From Caryophanales bacterium (lineage in GTDB: Bacteria > Bacillota > Bacilli > Bacillales > DSM-4216): 44,371 bases of DNA. Positions 31,565-41,004 of this stretch are shown here, one piece after another. The first letter of the stretch is position 1. Each line of letters starts with the position of its first letter. The position numbers and the translations under genes were made by a program. The notes beneath the pieces were generated by a model. That model saw only the letters and a list, made by a program, of their open reading frames with translations, had not been told where the DNA came from and did no database searches. The DNA lies in assembly GCA_014896555.1 (NCBI GenBank), contig JADBKC010000007.1, positions 1 through 44,371 of the forward strand. The letters are read 5' to 3'.

Positions 31565-33304
31565 TTCATTAAGGAAAAAAGAAGTAGGTTCGCCTGTTGC
31601 AGGGTGATAATAAACGAGAAGATAGCTAGGCGATTCATCAATGTTTCCTGTTTGAAAATAATGTTCCAAATCGAAAGGAATTTTTTCCAAGATCGTGTGC
31701 TTGTACAAATCTTTCTCTTCCAGCTTGAGGCTTGCAAAGTTTTCGCCTAATATTGTTGGTTCCTCTAACAGGCGGGTATAGACAGCTGCCCGTTCTTTTT
31801 TATCCAAAACTGTGTTCCACCATGATTTTCGCGGCTTATAGCGAGCGTTTGTCAAAAAGTCGTATTTCATGAATCCTTCAATCAATGGCCACTCTGCTAC
31901 CTGTTCATTCTGTAAAAATTCTTTAAGCCGCAAGAAAAGGTCTTCTCGTTGATGGCCAATTCTTGACCATTTTTGTTCCTCCCAATAACTCCCAAATGAT
32001 TGAAAAAAATCGAACGGAGAAGGAAAAATATGGGAGACGAGAAATTCTATCGTTTGATCCATTCGATGATCGTTCCAATATTTTTCTAGTACATCTTCCA
32101 CTTGCTTTATTTTAACAATATCTTCAAAATCGAGAACATGATTTTGCAAAATTTCATAAGGAGCATGATCCATATAAATATATCCGTACTTGTGGGCGTT
32201 AATTTTCAAACCGGTTCCCCGGAGCATTTTTAAAAAGCCTAGTTGGAGTTCTTCTGGTCTAAGGGCGAATATGTCATTGAACGTTTTCCGGAACGATTGG
32301 TAATCTTCATCCGGCAGGCCGGCAATTAAATCTAAATGTTGGTCAATTTTCCCGCCTTCTTTTATCATCGTGACGGTTCGTGCCAGTTTTGAAAAATTTT
32401 GTTTTCTTTTCACTAGTTCATTGGTTACATCATTGGTCGATTGTACACCAATTTCAAAACGGAATAATCCAGGGGGTGCTTCACGGTTTAAAAATTCGAT
32501 CACTTCCGGCTTCATAATGTCAGCAGTGATTTCAAATTGAAAAACAGTGCCTGGAAGATGTTCATCAATCAAAAACTGGAACATATCCATAGCGTAGCTA
32601 CGGCTAATATTAAATGTTCGGTCTACAAATTTGATCGTTTTCGCTCCATGCTTCATTAAATAGCGGATATCGTCTTTTATTTTTTCACGGTTAAAGTAGC
32701 GAACTCCGACTTCAATAGAGGAAAGGCAAAACTGGCACTGAAAAGGACATCCCCGACTCGTTTCGATATACACGATCCGGTTAGGAAGATCACGAATATC
32801 CTCTTGGAATCGGAATGGCGATGGCATTTCCCTTAAATCAAGCTTGTTTGCAGGAGGATTGATCTGAACTTTTCCTTCATTCATAAATCCAATACCGGGT
32901 ATTGTACTGAAATTTTGATCGTTGTTGATCTTATCAAGCAGCTGTTCAAACGTTTTTTCCCCTTCGCCCATCACAATAAAATCTGCTTCCGGAATTCTTT
33001 TGAGCCAATAAGGGACATCGTAAGAAACTTCAGGACCGCCAAGGACAATGATTACATTTGGCATAATTTTTTTGACTAATTTGATTACTTTAATGGTTTC
33101 TTCAATATTCCAAATATAGCAGCTAAATCCTAAAACATCGGGTTTTCGGTTGAACAAATCGGTCGCAATATTCATGACGGGATCTTTAATGGTATACTCC
33201 GCCATTTCTACATTGTACTTTGATTGGACATACGCTTTTAAATAGCGAATCGCTAAATTCATATGTATAAATTTGGCGTTTAGTGTACTGACAACGATGT
33301 GCAT
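31553..33304 (-). CDS. B12-binding-domain radical SAM protein (DUF4080-like)
   Basis: 583-residue enzyme with an N-terminal cobalamin-binding-like Rossmann domain (about 1-150; DVLGFSCYIWN, VIIVLGGPEVSYDV, FIVMGEGEKTFEQLL) and a radical SAM domain with the cluster motif GCPFQCQFC (Cys186, 190, 193), followed by GVRYFNREKIKDDI, the FRFEIGVQSTNDV strand, and a C-terminal DUF4080-type region. Class B radical SAM proteins are often methyltransferases; the substrate here is unknown. The N-terminal domain lacks an obvious DxHxxG motif, so B12 would bind base-off without His, as in other such enzymes. ATG 33304 has AAAAGGAG 8-9 bases upstream; the longer frame is not needed. Potential consumer of the vitamin imported by the 6.7-13.4 kb operon. 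Confidence 0.88.
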   Translation of the reverse strand: MHIVVSTLNAKFIHMNLAIRYLKAYVQSKYNVEMAEYTIKDPVMNIATDLFNRKPDVLGFSCYIWNIEETIKVIKLVKKIMPNVIIVLGGPEVSYDVPYWLKRIPEADFIVMGEGEKTFEQLLDKINNDQNFSTIPGIGFMNEGKVQINPPANKLDLREMPSPFRFQEDIRDLPNRIVYIETSRGCPFQCQFCLSSIEVGVRYFNREKIKDDIRYLMKHGAKTIKFVDRTFNISRSYAMDMFQFLIDEHLPGTVFQFEITADIMKPEVIEFLNREAPPGLFRFEIGVQSTNDVTNELVKRKQNFSKLARTVTMIKEGGKIDQHLDLIAGLPDEDYQSFRKTFNDIFALRPEELQLGFLKMLRGTGLKINAHKYGYIYMDHAPYEILQNHVLDFEDIVKIKQVEDVLEKYWNDHRMDQTIEFLVSHIFPSPFDFFQSFGSYWEEQKWSRIGHQREDLFLRLKEFLQNEQVAEWPLIEGFMKYDFLTNARYKPRKSWWNTVLDKKERAAVYTRLLEEPTILGENFASLKLEEKDLYKHTILEKIPFDLEHYFQTGNIDESPSYLLVYYHPATGEPTSFFLNEKEC

Positions 33305-33433
33305 TGATGCTTCTCCTTTTTTATATTCGATTTCAATCTTTTCATCATTCATTTCGGATGTGCGATATTAACTAAAACTATTGTATAAAAGTATGGGAAA
33401 AAAGGACAATACTTACAATGATATTGATAATAA

Positions 33434-33485
33434 ATCTCCCTTCCAGCTTCGAAATTTTGCACCGCTTGGAAGGGAGATGGTTTTT
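33434..33485. terminator. Hairpin between the radical SAM gene and ykrP
   Basis: ATCTCCCTTCCA-GC (33434-33447) / GCTTGGAAGGGAGAT (33464-33478) with one bulged base, then GGTTTTTC on the plus strand and TTTATTATC on the minus strand. It may end the minus-strand acyltransferase transcript about 140 bases behind its stop codon. Confidence 0.55.
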
Positions 33486-33620
33486 CGGCATCATCCGATT
33501 AGTGAAACAAAAAACAATTATGGCTTTTCCTTTTTATTTAGCAGGAAATGTTCATCTTTTTCCGAATACTATTCATTGTAAGAAAATGATGGTAGATTTC
33601 CATATAATTCGATGATTTTT

Positions 33621-34619
33621 TCAATGGAGGATCATCTTTTTTAATTTTCCCCACTTCATCTCAATAATCGGCTGGGCGACGGCTGTCATATAAGAGCTGG
33701 ACAAAAAGACAGTCAATAAAAACGATACTATCAGCAGAAGAATGACAGACTCCACTGAATTTTTCATGTCGCTTTCACGAAAAGTTTTGACAAAAAAGCC
33801 ATGCAATAGATACACATATAAAGTATTTTTTCCCCAATGCGTAAAGAAAAATTTCCGTTGGGGAACAAATGCGAAAAAGCAACAAACCATCAAAATATTA
33901 ATGGCATAAATGCCAATTCGTAAAATCATTCCGGTAAAGTTATCCGAATGGAGCTGTGCATACGACTTGGATCCCAAAAGCCAATCTTCGTTTAAATTCG
34001 GATGAAAATAAACTGACAAAAGAACGGTCAACAAAACCATTAAAAGAAGGATTCTTGCTTTTAGTGTGACAAGAGACGAAAAATGTTCTTTTTTCAAATA
34101 AAATCCGAGCAAGAAAAACGGAAAGAACACAAATGTCCTGGAAAAGCTGAGAACATCTAAATGATCTTCAAAACAGCCGACCACAAGGCCCAAAATCAGG
34201 GAAATAAAAAGAGCTAGATTTTCTTTGAATTGAAAGATTTTCACAAACAAAATCAGCAGCACGTTCCAAAAAAATAAACTAAGCAAGAACCACAAAGACC
34301 ATTGTGGGACGAATGGCTCGATTTGAAAAGTATGTTGTTGGTAAAGAAAATAGTAAAAAATAGTATATATCAATTGGAAGATTAAATAAGGAATCAATAA
34401 TTTTCTCGCCAACTTTTTTACATATCCTTTTTTGTAAAATCCTTTGGCAAAATAGCCGGAAACGAGTATAAACGCCGGCATATGGAACGTATAAATGGTC
34501 ATGTACAAGGCTGTAATCATGGAATTGTCATGGATATAAGACTGAATCACATGACCGAAGACAACGAAAAAGATTAATATAAATTTTGCGTTGTCAAAAT
34601 AGAAATCTCTTTTTGACAT
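33621..34619 (-). CDS. ykrP: Acyltransferase 3 family membrane protein (YkrP-like)
   Basis: 332-residue membrane protein with about ten helices, of the acyltransferase-3/OatA-like family that O-acylates sugars or wall polymers on the cell surface. Key pieces: FYFDNAKFILIFFVVFGHVI with the family His, and YTFHMPAFILVSGYFAKGFY. ATG 34619 has AAGGTGAT 8 bases upstream; the six-codon-longer ATG 34637 lacks a site. In B. subtilis ykrP lies next to kinE and ogt, as here, though here in divergent orientation to kinE. Acceptor unknown. Confidence 0.85.
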   Translation of the reverse strand: MSKRDFYFDNAKFILIFFVVFGHVIQSYIHDNSMITALYMTIYTFHMPAFILVSGYFAKGFYKKGYVKKLARKLLIPYLIFQLIYTIFYYFLYQQHTFQIEPFVPQWSLWFLLSLFFWNVLLILFVKIFQFKENLALFISLILGLVVGCFEDHLDVLSFSRTFVFFPFFLLGFYLKKEHFSSLVTLKARILLLMVLLTVLLSVYFHPNLNEDWLLGSKSYAQLHSDNFTGMILRIGIYAINILMVCCFFAFVPQRKFFFTHWGKNTLYVYLLHGFFVKTFRESDMKNSVESVILLLIVSFLLTVFLSSSYMTAVAQPIIEMKWGKLKKMILH

Positions 34620-34763
34620 TCGAATGATCACCTTCATTATGAAGTATCCATCATGGCGCGATAGGCCGAAATTTTATATGGCTATACCCTAACAACCACT
34701 CATGTAAACCTGATTCATTATGGAATGAAAGATTAGTGTTTTCAAAACTTAGGAGGAGAAGGA

Positions 34764-36920
34764 ATGGAAAATAAGGAGACACGGCATAAGGTCACCGAAC
34801 GGTTGTTGGTTGAGAACACTTTTCAATTTTATCAAAAGATACTAGAAGGCTCAAGGGAAGCTGTTATAGCTGCCACATTGGACTTAGAAATCATTTATGC
34901 CAATCAAGCTGCTTGTGATTTGGTGCAATTGACAAAATGCGAGTTAATGGAGCATGAATTGAAAGACTTTTTCCCAGTTTTACCTGATCAAATTTTGGCT
35001 TATTTTAAAGAGGAGCTGCATAAACACGGAAAACTAGAAGATGAAACGGTTCTTCATTTAAAAGATGGCACGATGAAATTTGTGCAAATCACGATTCAAC
35101 GAGAGGAAAACCTCCAGATTGATATATACTATTTGCGTGACATCACCTACTTAAAAGAAAAAGATCGTTTTGCTATTACGACTTCCATGATGCTGAGAAA
35201 TATTTATAGACACGCAGCGAATGCTATTCTTCTTTTTGACTGCCAAGGCAACATATTGGATGCCAATCCTTCTTTCTGCCAAAAATTGTCCATCACCATG
35301 TCAGAGGCGAAATCGAGAACGATTGCTTCTTTTGTTCCAAAAGAATATCAAAACCAATATGAAATGGTTCAAGAAATGATCCGGCTAGGGAGAAAAACAG
35401 TCGGAGAAATCCCGATGGTCCACGCCAACGGCTTGACGATTTTTGATTATATTGTGATTCCTGACAAGGATTTAGGCATCAATATGGCGATCATGCAAGA
35501 CATGACCGAACACGAGCAGATGGAAATCAGACTGAAAAAAAGCGAAAAGATGTTTGAAGAATTATTTAATGAGGCGGTTGATGCGATCGTATTTTGGGAC
35601 AAGGATGGTTCAATTATTAAAGCGAACCGCTCTGCGCTGAAAGTGTTTGAATGCAGTTTAGAAGAACTGCTCACTAGGAATCTTATTGATTTTATTGATA
35701 ACATAGACGATTATGAGAAAGTGGTCAAGCAGCTGAAACGCGATGGACAAGCAAGGGAAGAACTGCTTTTTCAAATGCCTAATGGACAAAAGAAACGGCT
35801 GGAATTCACAGCGAAAATGCCATCGGATGGACAATATCATCTAAGTATTTTCCGAAATGTCAGTGACCGATATCGGATGGAAAAAGAGTTGAGGGAAAGC
35901 GAAGAACGTTTTCGTAAAGTTTTTGAAGAATCGATGGACGGTATGATCTTATGGGATGAACATTTTATGGTAAAAGATATTAACCATGTTGCTTGCCGGT
36001 TGTTAAAGGCTGAAAAAGAAACATTCCTAAATCAAGACGTAAGGGACATTATGAAATCTTATGCCAGTGGAAAAGAGGAAAGATATTACTTTTGTCAGGT
36101 GAAACAAGATGGGCAGGCGAAATTGCTTTTAACGAAAAAATGCGGTGAGGAGACGAAATATTTTGAACTGGATTCCAAACTATATTTAAATACTCATCTC
36201 AACTTAACGGTGATTCGGGATGTGACAGAACAAATCAAGATACAGGAGCAGTTGAGGAAATCAGATACATTGAATGTCGTTGGGGAGCTGGCGGCAGGCA
36301 TCGCCCATGAGATCCGGAATCCTATGACGGCGATGAAAGGGTTTATCCAACTGTTGGAGCATAATTTAAATGGTCAATATGCGATGTATTTTGATGTCAT
36401 AAAGACAGAGCTAGAAAGAATTGAATCGATCATTACCGAGTTTTTAATATTGGCCAAACCTCAGGCGGTTCAATTCCAAAAAGTCGATATCGGAAACGTC
36501 ATCAGACATACAGTTGACCTTCTCACGCCACAGGCTTTAATGACCAATGTCCAGCTTCTTGTGGAAATGGATCAAAACTTGCCGGCTGTTTATGCAGAAT
36601 CCAATCAATTAAAACAAGTATTTATCAATATTATCAAAAATGCGATTGAAGTGATGCCAAAAGGCGGGAATATCTCCATTCAAAGTAAAGTAGAAAAAGA
36701 GTATGTTTGTATTATGATCTCGGACGAAGGGACAGGCATTCCAGAAGAAAAGATCAAGAAGCTAGGCGAGCCATTTTATACGACAAAAGAACGAGGAACA
36801 GGGCTTGGTTTAATGGTCAGCTTCAAAATCATTAAAGAACATAACGGAAAAGTAGAAGTAAAAAGTAAGGTTGGTGAAGGAACAACATTTTATATATATT
36901 TGCCTATTAAAAAGGGGTAG
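34764..36920 (+). CDS. kinE: Multi-PAS sporulation sensor histidine kinase, KinE-like
   Basis: Cytoplasmic sensor kinase of 718 residues with no membrane helix: about four PAS modules (about 23-130, 145-260, 263-375, 385-495), each with the ANQAACD / ANPSFCQ / ANRSALK / INHVACR type core, then HisKA with phospho-acceptor His515 in GIAHEIRNPMTAMKGFIQLL, and HATPase_c with N box NIIKNAIEVMPKGG, G1 DEGTGIP and G2 GTGLGLMV. Such kinases feed the Spo0F-Spo0B-Spo0A phosphorelay. B. subtilis KinE (738 residues, several PAS domains) lies in the same place between ykrP and ogt. AGGAGGAG is 6-7 bases before the ATG. Signal unknown. ogt follows at 11 bases, so one operon. Confidence 0.92.
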   Translation: MENKETRHKVTERLLVENTFQFYQKILEGSREAVIAATLDLEIIYANQAACDLVQLTKCELMEHELKDFFPVLPDQILAYFKEELHKHGKLEDETVLHLKDGTMKFVQITIQREENLQIDIYYLRDITYLKEKDRFAITTSMMLRNIYRHAANAILLFDCQGNILDANPSFCQKLSITMSEAKSRTIASFVPKEYQNQYEMVQEMIRLGRKTVGEIPMVHANGLTIFDYIVIPDKDLGINMAIMQDMTEHEQMEIRLKKSEKMFEELFNEAVDAIVFWDKDGSIIKANRSALKVFECSLEELLTRNLIDFIDNIDDYEKVVKQLKRDGQAREELLFQMPNGQKKRLEFTAKMPSDGQYHLSIFRNVSDRYRMEKELRESEERFRKVFEESMDGMILWDEHFMVKDINHVACRLLKAEKETFLNQDVRDIMKSYASGKEERYYFCQVKQDGQAKLLLTKKCGEETKYFELDSKLYLNTHLNLTVIRDVTEQIKIQEQLRKSDTLNVVGELAAGIAHEIRNPMTAMKGFIQLLEHNLNGQYAMYFDVIKTELERIESIITEFLILAKPQAVQFQKVDIGNVIRHTVDLLTPQALMTNVQLLVEMDQNLPAVYAESNQLKQVFINIIKNAIEVMPKGGNISIQSKVEKEYVCIMISDEGTGIPEEKIKKLGEPFYTTKERGTGLGLMVSFKIIKEHNGKVEVKSKVGEGTTFYIYLPIKKG

Positions 36921-36931
36921 GAGAGAGAAAG

Positions 36932-37420
36932 ATGAAATTATTTTTAACGATGAACAGCCCGATCGGAAGTTTGACGATTGTATCGAGCGGGAAACGGATT
37001 ATCGGACTAGAATTTGGGGAAGGAGTGGAAACTCAAAATTTAAAAAAAGCGGAAGAAGACGCCTTATTAGTAGAAGCCAAAAGACAGCTTTTGGAGTATT
37101 TTGACGGAAAAAGAAAGGTTTTTCAGCTTCCAATTTTTCTGAAAGGAACGGAATTTCAGCGTAAAGTATGGAACGAACTTCTTCATATTCCTTATGGAGA
37201 AACGAGAAGCTATCAAGAGATTGCGGCAGCGATTGGCAATAAGAACGCTGTCAGAGCGGTAGGACAGGCGAACAAAGCCAATCCGATTCCGATCATTATC
37301 CCCTGTCATCGTGTAATCGGGAAAAACAGCCAGTTGACTGGTTACGCCGGGAAACAAATAGATAAAAAAGCAATCCTTTTAGAACTCGAAAAAACGAGTC
37401 TGTTCATGACGGTTTTTTGA
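36932..37420 (+). CDS. ogt: Methylated-DNA-protein-cysteine S-methyltransferase
   Basis: DNA-repair protein of 162 residues that takes the methyl group from O6-methylguanine onto its own Cys125 in the motif IPCHRVIG. The helix-turn-helix RAVGQANKANPIPIIIP holds the Arg finger, and GTEFQRKVWNELLHIPYGET is typical. GGAGAGAGAAAG precedes the ATG. It stands 11 bases behind kinE; B. subtilis has the same pair. The gene seems to end in LEKTSLFMTVF, where CGAAAAAACGAG... TTTTTT forms a hairpin overlapping the coding end, probably its terminator. Confidence 0.96.
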   Translation: MKLFLTMNSPIGSLTIVSSGKRIIGLEFGEGVETQNLKKAEEDALLVEAKRQLLEYFDGKRKVFQLPIFLKGTEFQRKVWNELLHIPYGETRSYQEIAAAIGNKNAVRAVGQANKANPIPIIIPCHRVIGKNSQLTGYAGKQIDKKAILLELEKTSLFMTVF

Positions 37421-37717
37421 AATGCAGATCCTTTTGTATTTGTATAAAGTTTGGACTTTCGACTTTCCACAGTATGAGCGAGTTTTTTCTAAATAGAATG
37501 AGAGATTTAGCCAAGATCCATCAAAATATGTCATAATATGCTCTATAATGCTGTTTTATGTCTTATTTTTCCGAACCTATTTACATTTTCGAAAAATCTT
37601 GAGATAATCCTACGGTAAAATACTTACAGAAATGCGAGAGATAAGAGATTTTGGCTGATCTCGAAGCGTTTATGATACGGCTATTTTGAAAAAATAGAAT
37701 AATCTGGGGGAAGCAAA

Positions 37718-37987
37718 GTGAGTGATTATTTTTGGAATGATAAGGCAGATTTGATGAAAAAAATTCAGGAAAAACGAGAAGAGATGATCCGGCTTGGCAA
37801 TTTAATGGGACTCGATGCAAAAGAAACCATCCAGTGCAGCCAAGAATTGGATCAGCTTTTGAATCATTATCAACACTTCTGCGTCAAAAAACAAATAAAA
37901 ACAACCAAAAGATACCGGTCCGGAAAAAAGTTGGTCGTCCTTATTAGAGAAGCGGCGAGTTCTTCTTGTTTAGCCAGTATGATCTGA
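37718..37987 (+). CDS. spo0E: Spo0E-family aspartyl-phosphate phosphatase
   Basis: 89-residue helical-hairpin protein that dephosphorylates Spo0A~P and so delays sporulation. The family signature is clear: KREEMIRLGNLMGLDAKETI followed by QCSQELDQLLNHYQ, with the SQELD catalytic motif. GGGGGAAG lies 6-8 bases before the ATG/GTG-type start. B. subtilis Spo0E has 85 residues and lies in the same neighbourhood, ahead of kinD; a Spo0E-like paralogue cannot be excluded. Two near-matches to the Spo0A box TGTCGAA occur upstream (TTCGACT at 37458-37464, TTTCGAA at 37587-37593), each with one mismatch; weak evidence for feedback. Confidence 0.88.
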   Translation: MSDYFWNDKADLMKKIQEKREEMIRLGNLMGLDAKETIQCSQELDQLLNHYQHFCVKKQIKTTKRYRSGKKLVVLIREAASSSCLASMI

Positions 37988-38003
37988 CGTTATGGATAAG
38001 CTA

Positions 38004-38036
38004 AGCCAGGCAGGTGAAGATTTCCTACCTGGCTTT
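38004..38036. terminator. Bidirectional terminator spo0E / kinD
   Basis: AGCCAGG(C)AGGT / ACCTGGCT imperfect hairpin followed by TTCTTG; the stop codon of the convergent kinD gene (38025-38027) lies in the loop-arm border. Confidence 0.5.
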
Positions 38037-39557
38037 CTTGTCATTGATGTGCGCATCTTTTGTTTCTTCTTTTAGCGGCAAAGTAATCCGAACTTGGGTG
38101 CCTATTTTGAGTTTGCTTTCTATCGCGATTTCTCCGCCAAAAGATTCAATGATTCGTTTGCATACGACTAGGCCAAGCCCTGTTCCATTTTCTTTCGAAG
38201 TAAAGAATGGGGTAAAAATCTTTTCCAAGTTTTCTTGAGAGATTCCCGCTCCGTTATCGGTGATCGTAATCAAACAGGAGCGGCTGGCTTTCGTGACAGT
38301 TAAACGGAGTATTCCACCATCTTGCATCGCTTCCAGAGCATTTTTTGTTAAATTTAAGATTACTTGCTTCATCTGATCCACTGTGCAGTATAGCATCGCA
38401 GGCTCTTCCGGAAGAGAATATTCATATTGAACGTTGTACAAGTTTGCTTCTGAATAGATCAATGGATTGACATCAATAATAATGTCACGAATATCCGTGT
38501 TTGACATTTTTTGGACTGTCGGCTTTCCTAAAATAAGAAACTCGCTGACTATTTGGTTGATGCGGGCAATTTCTTTATTAATAACCGAAAAGTAAAAACG
38601 ATCTTTTTGATCCTGATATTTCTCGCTCAAGAGCTGAACGAGCCCTTTAATTCCGGTCAAAGGATTGCGAATTTCATGAGCAATGCCGGCTGCGAGCGTT
38701 CCTATCAATTCCAGTTTTTGAGCTTCGATTTGAACCCGTTCCATTTTCGTTTGTCTTTTGAGCATAAAATATTTAAAAACAAGGAACAAAATGTGAAAAA
38801 AAATAAATGGAATGATAGCAAATAAGATGGTTGAACGAATCACCTCCCGATCATAACGGTTGTCAGTCGTAAGAACAATATTCCAAGGCAATTGTTCAAG
38901 CGGATAACGAATCTTATTTTCGGTATTGTTATGTTTCGGTGGTTTGTTGACAGTAAAAATCGTCTCTCCTTTTAAATTCTCAATCGATATTGATTGATCA
39001 GGAGTTAATTGTTTCATGATGTTTCTTATATAATCGACTTGTATATGGGCTACTAGTACCGCTATTACTTTATTATTCGACAAAATAGGAGAAGCTACTG
39101 CAATGACATGCTGATTGTCTTTGATCTTTTCTTGCTGATTGGATACAACCGTATGTTTTGTTGAAAGAACTTCTTGAAAGTAGTCCATATTTCTAAAATT
39201 ATAGTGTGTTAACAAGTCGTTCGTTCCTGTGGTCACGTTGCCTTCCAAATCAAGAATATACATTCCTCCATACCGCGGGTCCTGATCTGCGGCCTTCTTT
39301 AAGATCATTTTGACCGAATCCAAATCGTTGAGCATCGGTTCAAGACTAAAAGCTAAAATATTTAACCCCGTTATCGTTTCCCCTATAAATTGATCGATTT
39401 GGTTTTGATGAATAGAGGCGATCCATTCAATATGTTGATGATAGTTCCCTCTTTCATTGTCTAATAAAATTCGGTAAAACAGCATGATGGTTAGAATACA
39501 TGGGACCATCACAACCCAGAAATAAATCCATTTTTGTTTTTTCTTGTTTTTTCGCAT
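38025..39557 (-). CDS. kinD: Membrane sensor histidine kinase, KinD-like
   Basis: 510-residue membrane kinase. TM1 about 10-32, an extracellular dCACHE-type sensor of about 210 residues (YGGMYILDLEGNVTTGTNDL and FRNMDYFQEVLSTKHTVVSN are typical CACHE text), TM2 about 242-265, HisKA with His294 in GIAHEIRNPLTGIKGLVQLL, and HATPase_c with NLTKNALEAMQDGG, DNGAGIS and GTGLGLVV. KinD in B. subtilis (506 residues) phosphorylates the Spo0A relay in response to small external molecules and affects matrix production. TTG 39560 and ATG 39557 both fit AAGGG upstream; ATG is used. Gene order to mhqR and clpE is as in B. subtilis. Confidence 0.92.
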   Translation of the reverse strand: MRKNKKKQKWIYFWVVMVPCILTIMLFYRILLDNERGNYHQHIEWIASIHQNQIDQFIGETITGLNILAFSLEPMLNDLDSVKMILKKAADQDPRYGGMYILDLEGNVTTGTNDLLTHYNFRNMDYFQEVLSTKHTVVSNQQEKIKDNQHVIAVASPILSNNKVIAVLVAHIQVDYIRNIMKQLTPDQSISIENLKGETIFTVNKPPKHNNTENKIRYPLEQLPWNIVLTTDNRYDREVIRSTILFAIIPFIFFHILFLVFKYFMLKRQTKMERVQIEAQKLELIGTLAAGIAHEIRNPLTGIKGLVQLLSEKYQDQKDRFYFSVINKEIARINQIVSEFLILGKPTVQKMSNTDIRDIIIDVNPLIYSEANLYNVQYEYSLPEEPAMLYCTVDQMKQVILNLTKNALEAMQDGGILRLTVTKASRSCLITITDNGAGISQENLEKIFTPFFTSKENGTGLGLVVCKRIIESFGGEIAIESKLKIGTQVRITLPLKEETKDAHINDKKAR

Positions 39558-40298
39558 CAAAATTCGCCCTTACTATTATGGTTCCCGCAGGTTCTGGCAT
39601 AGATGTCCTCTGCGGCGTTGAAATCATTTTTATTATATCAGAAACTTTGGCGTGAGAAGGGGATAGAAAAAATCATTTGGAAAAAGGAGAAAACGGGAGA
39701 AAAACAACTATTTGATCTTGTTTTTCCTTTAAAATAATTGGAAAAAGGGTAATTTGAATATAAGCATTATGTAAAAAAGAGCGAACATTAGGGAAAAGAA
39801 GAAAGGTCACTAGAACTTGACAAGGATGAAATCAAGCTTATCGGATTTAAATAAAACAGAAGGAGTGGATGTGTATTATACCGGTGAAGACACGTATATG
39901 GCGCTTTTTGCGGTCTGCTGCTATTTTAAATAATGGGAAATTGGAAAACCGGCCTTAATCCTTTATTTATTTATTTATCTACAAACTAAGCATTATAATG
40001 ATGATATGTGGGAAGGAATTTTTGATCAATATTGCGAAACCACATAGCCAAAGAGTGGAAAGATTGTGTTACAATGGGAAAAAGTCGAGTCCGGACAAAT
40101 GTTTCTAGTGGTCATGAATGATGACCGGGCGGCCGGTGGCAGAGAATCTGTTTTGTATCATTTGAAAATTAGGATCATGAAAGAATTTCAACGTGGTCTG
40201 CTGAACTGCTTGCTGAATATTTTAACCAGCACAAAATAATCCAAGCTGCTGTCAATTAATCATTGGAAAGTGAATGAACCGCAAAGGATGCGGAATTT
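39558..40298. other. Long region between kinD and mhqR with gene-like fragments
   Basis: 740 bases. The first 250 probably hold the divergent kinD promoter. From about 39860 a short coding-like run (GVDVYYTGEDTYMALFAVCC) ends at TAA near 39931, and 40066-40258 holds further fragments listed as a relic. No intact gene is seen. Confidence 0.45.
40066..40258 (+). pseudogene. Unidentified gene relic with a frame change
   Basis: One frame reads WEKVESGQMFLVVMNDDRAA then GGRESVLYHLKI up to about 40185. A second frame from about 40178 reads DHERISTWSAELLAEYFNQH then KIIQAAVN and ends at TAA 40256-40258. Both pieces look protein-like and join naturally if one base is changed near 40180-40192, so this may be the 3' end of a decayed gene. 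I do not recognise the family. Chance remains possible. Confidence 0.3.
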
Positions 40299-40772
40299 AT
40301 GAAACTGAAGGAACTGATTAGAAAAATGGAAGAAAAAAACGTGCAAAAGTCCTTGAAACTATTTGTTGTACTGTCAAGAGCCTATAAAGTCGTAAATGAA
40401 GAAACGAATGAATGGATTTATCAAAATGGGCTGAATCCTACGGAATTTGGAGTACTGGAATTGTTATATCATAAAGGCCCGCAGCCGTTGCAGCAAATTG
40501 GAAGCAAGATTTTGCTTGCGAGCGGCAGCATCACATATGTTGTAGACAAATTAGAAAAAAAGGGTTTGGTAGAGCGGGTCGCTTGTCCTACTGATCGCAG
40601 GGTGACATATGCTGCCATTACGGAAAAAGGAAAGGCCGTTATTGAAGAGGTGTTTCCAAAGCATGCCGAAAATATTCATTCACTGATGAGAGTTCTAGAT
40701 GACGAAGAAAAAGAAACGGCAATCCGTTTATTAAAAAAAATTGGCCTTAATGTGAAGAATCTATCTACATAG
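40299..40772 (+). CDS. mhqR: MarR-family repressor MhqR
   Basis: 157-residue winged-helix repressor; in B. subtilis MhqR controls quinone and catechol detoxification genes (mhqNOP, mhqED, azoR2). Strong family text: LNPTEFGVLELLYHKGPQPL, LLASGSITYVVDKLEKKGLV as recognition helix and ERVACPTDRRVTYAAITEKG as wing. AAAGGATG lies 9 bases before ATG 40299; the B. subtilis protein starts at the equivalent of MEEKN (40326), which lacks a site here. No quinone-detoxification gene is seen in the window, so its targets must be elsewhere. Position kinD-mhqR is conserved. Confidence 0.92.
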   Translation: MKLKELIRKMEEKNVQKSLKLFVVLSRAYKVVNEETNEWIYQNGLNPTEFGVLELLYHKGPQPLQQIGSKILLASGSITYVVDKLEKKGLVERVACPTDRRVTYAAITEKGKAVIEEVFPKHAENIHSLMRVLDDEEKETAIRLLKKIGLNVKNLST

Positions 40773-40883
40773 AATAATCATTTTCTATTAGGCAGTTCTT
40801 CGTTTCCGTTTCGCTCCTTTATGGAGATCAATAAAAGGCTTTTTCGCTTCTAAGATTCTTCCGTTCGTTGGGAAGCCAAAAAA

Positions 40884-40991
40884 AAAAGAGACAGACACGG
40901 AGAATATGACCTTGTGGAGTTCCGACTAAAGGAATTTCCTCTTAAATCGATTAATGGGCTATATCCTCTTCTTAGTGTCTGCCTCTTTTTA
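40884..40991. terminator. Hairpin between convergent mhqR and clpE
   Basis: AAAAGAGACAGACAC (40884-40898) pairs with GTGTCTGCCTCTTTT (40976-40990) except one A/C mismatch, enclosing 77 bases; T run on both strands. The long loop is unusual, but the arms suit a bidirectional terminator. Confidence 0.55.
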
Positions 40992-41004
40992 TTCATCACA
41001 AATA

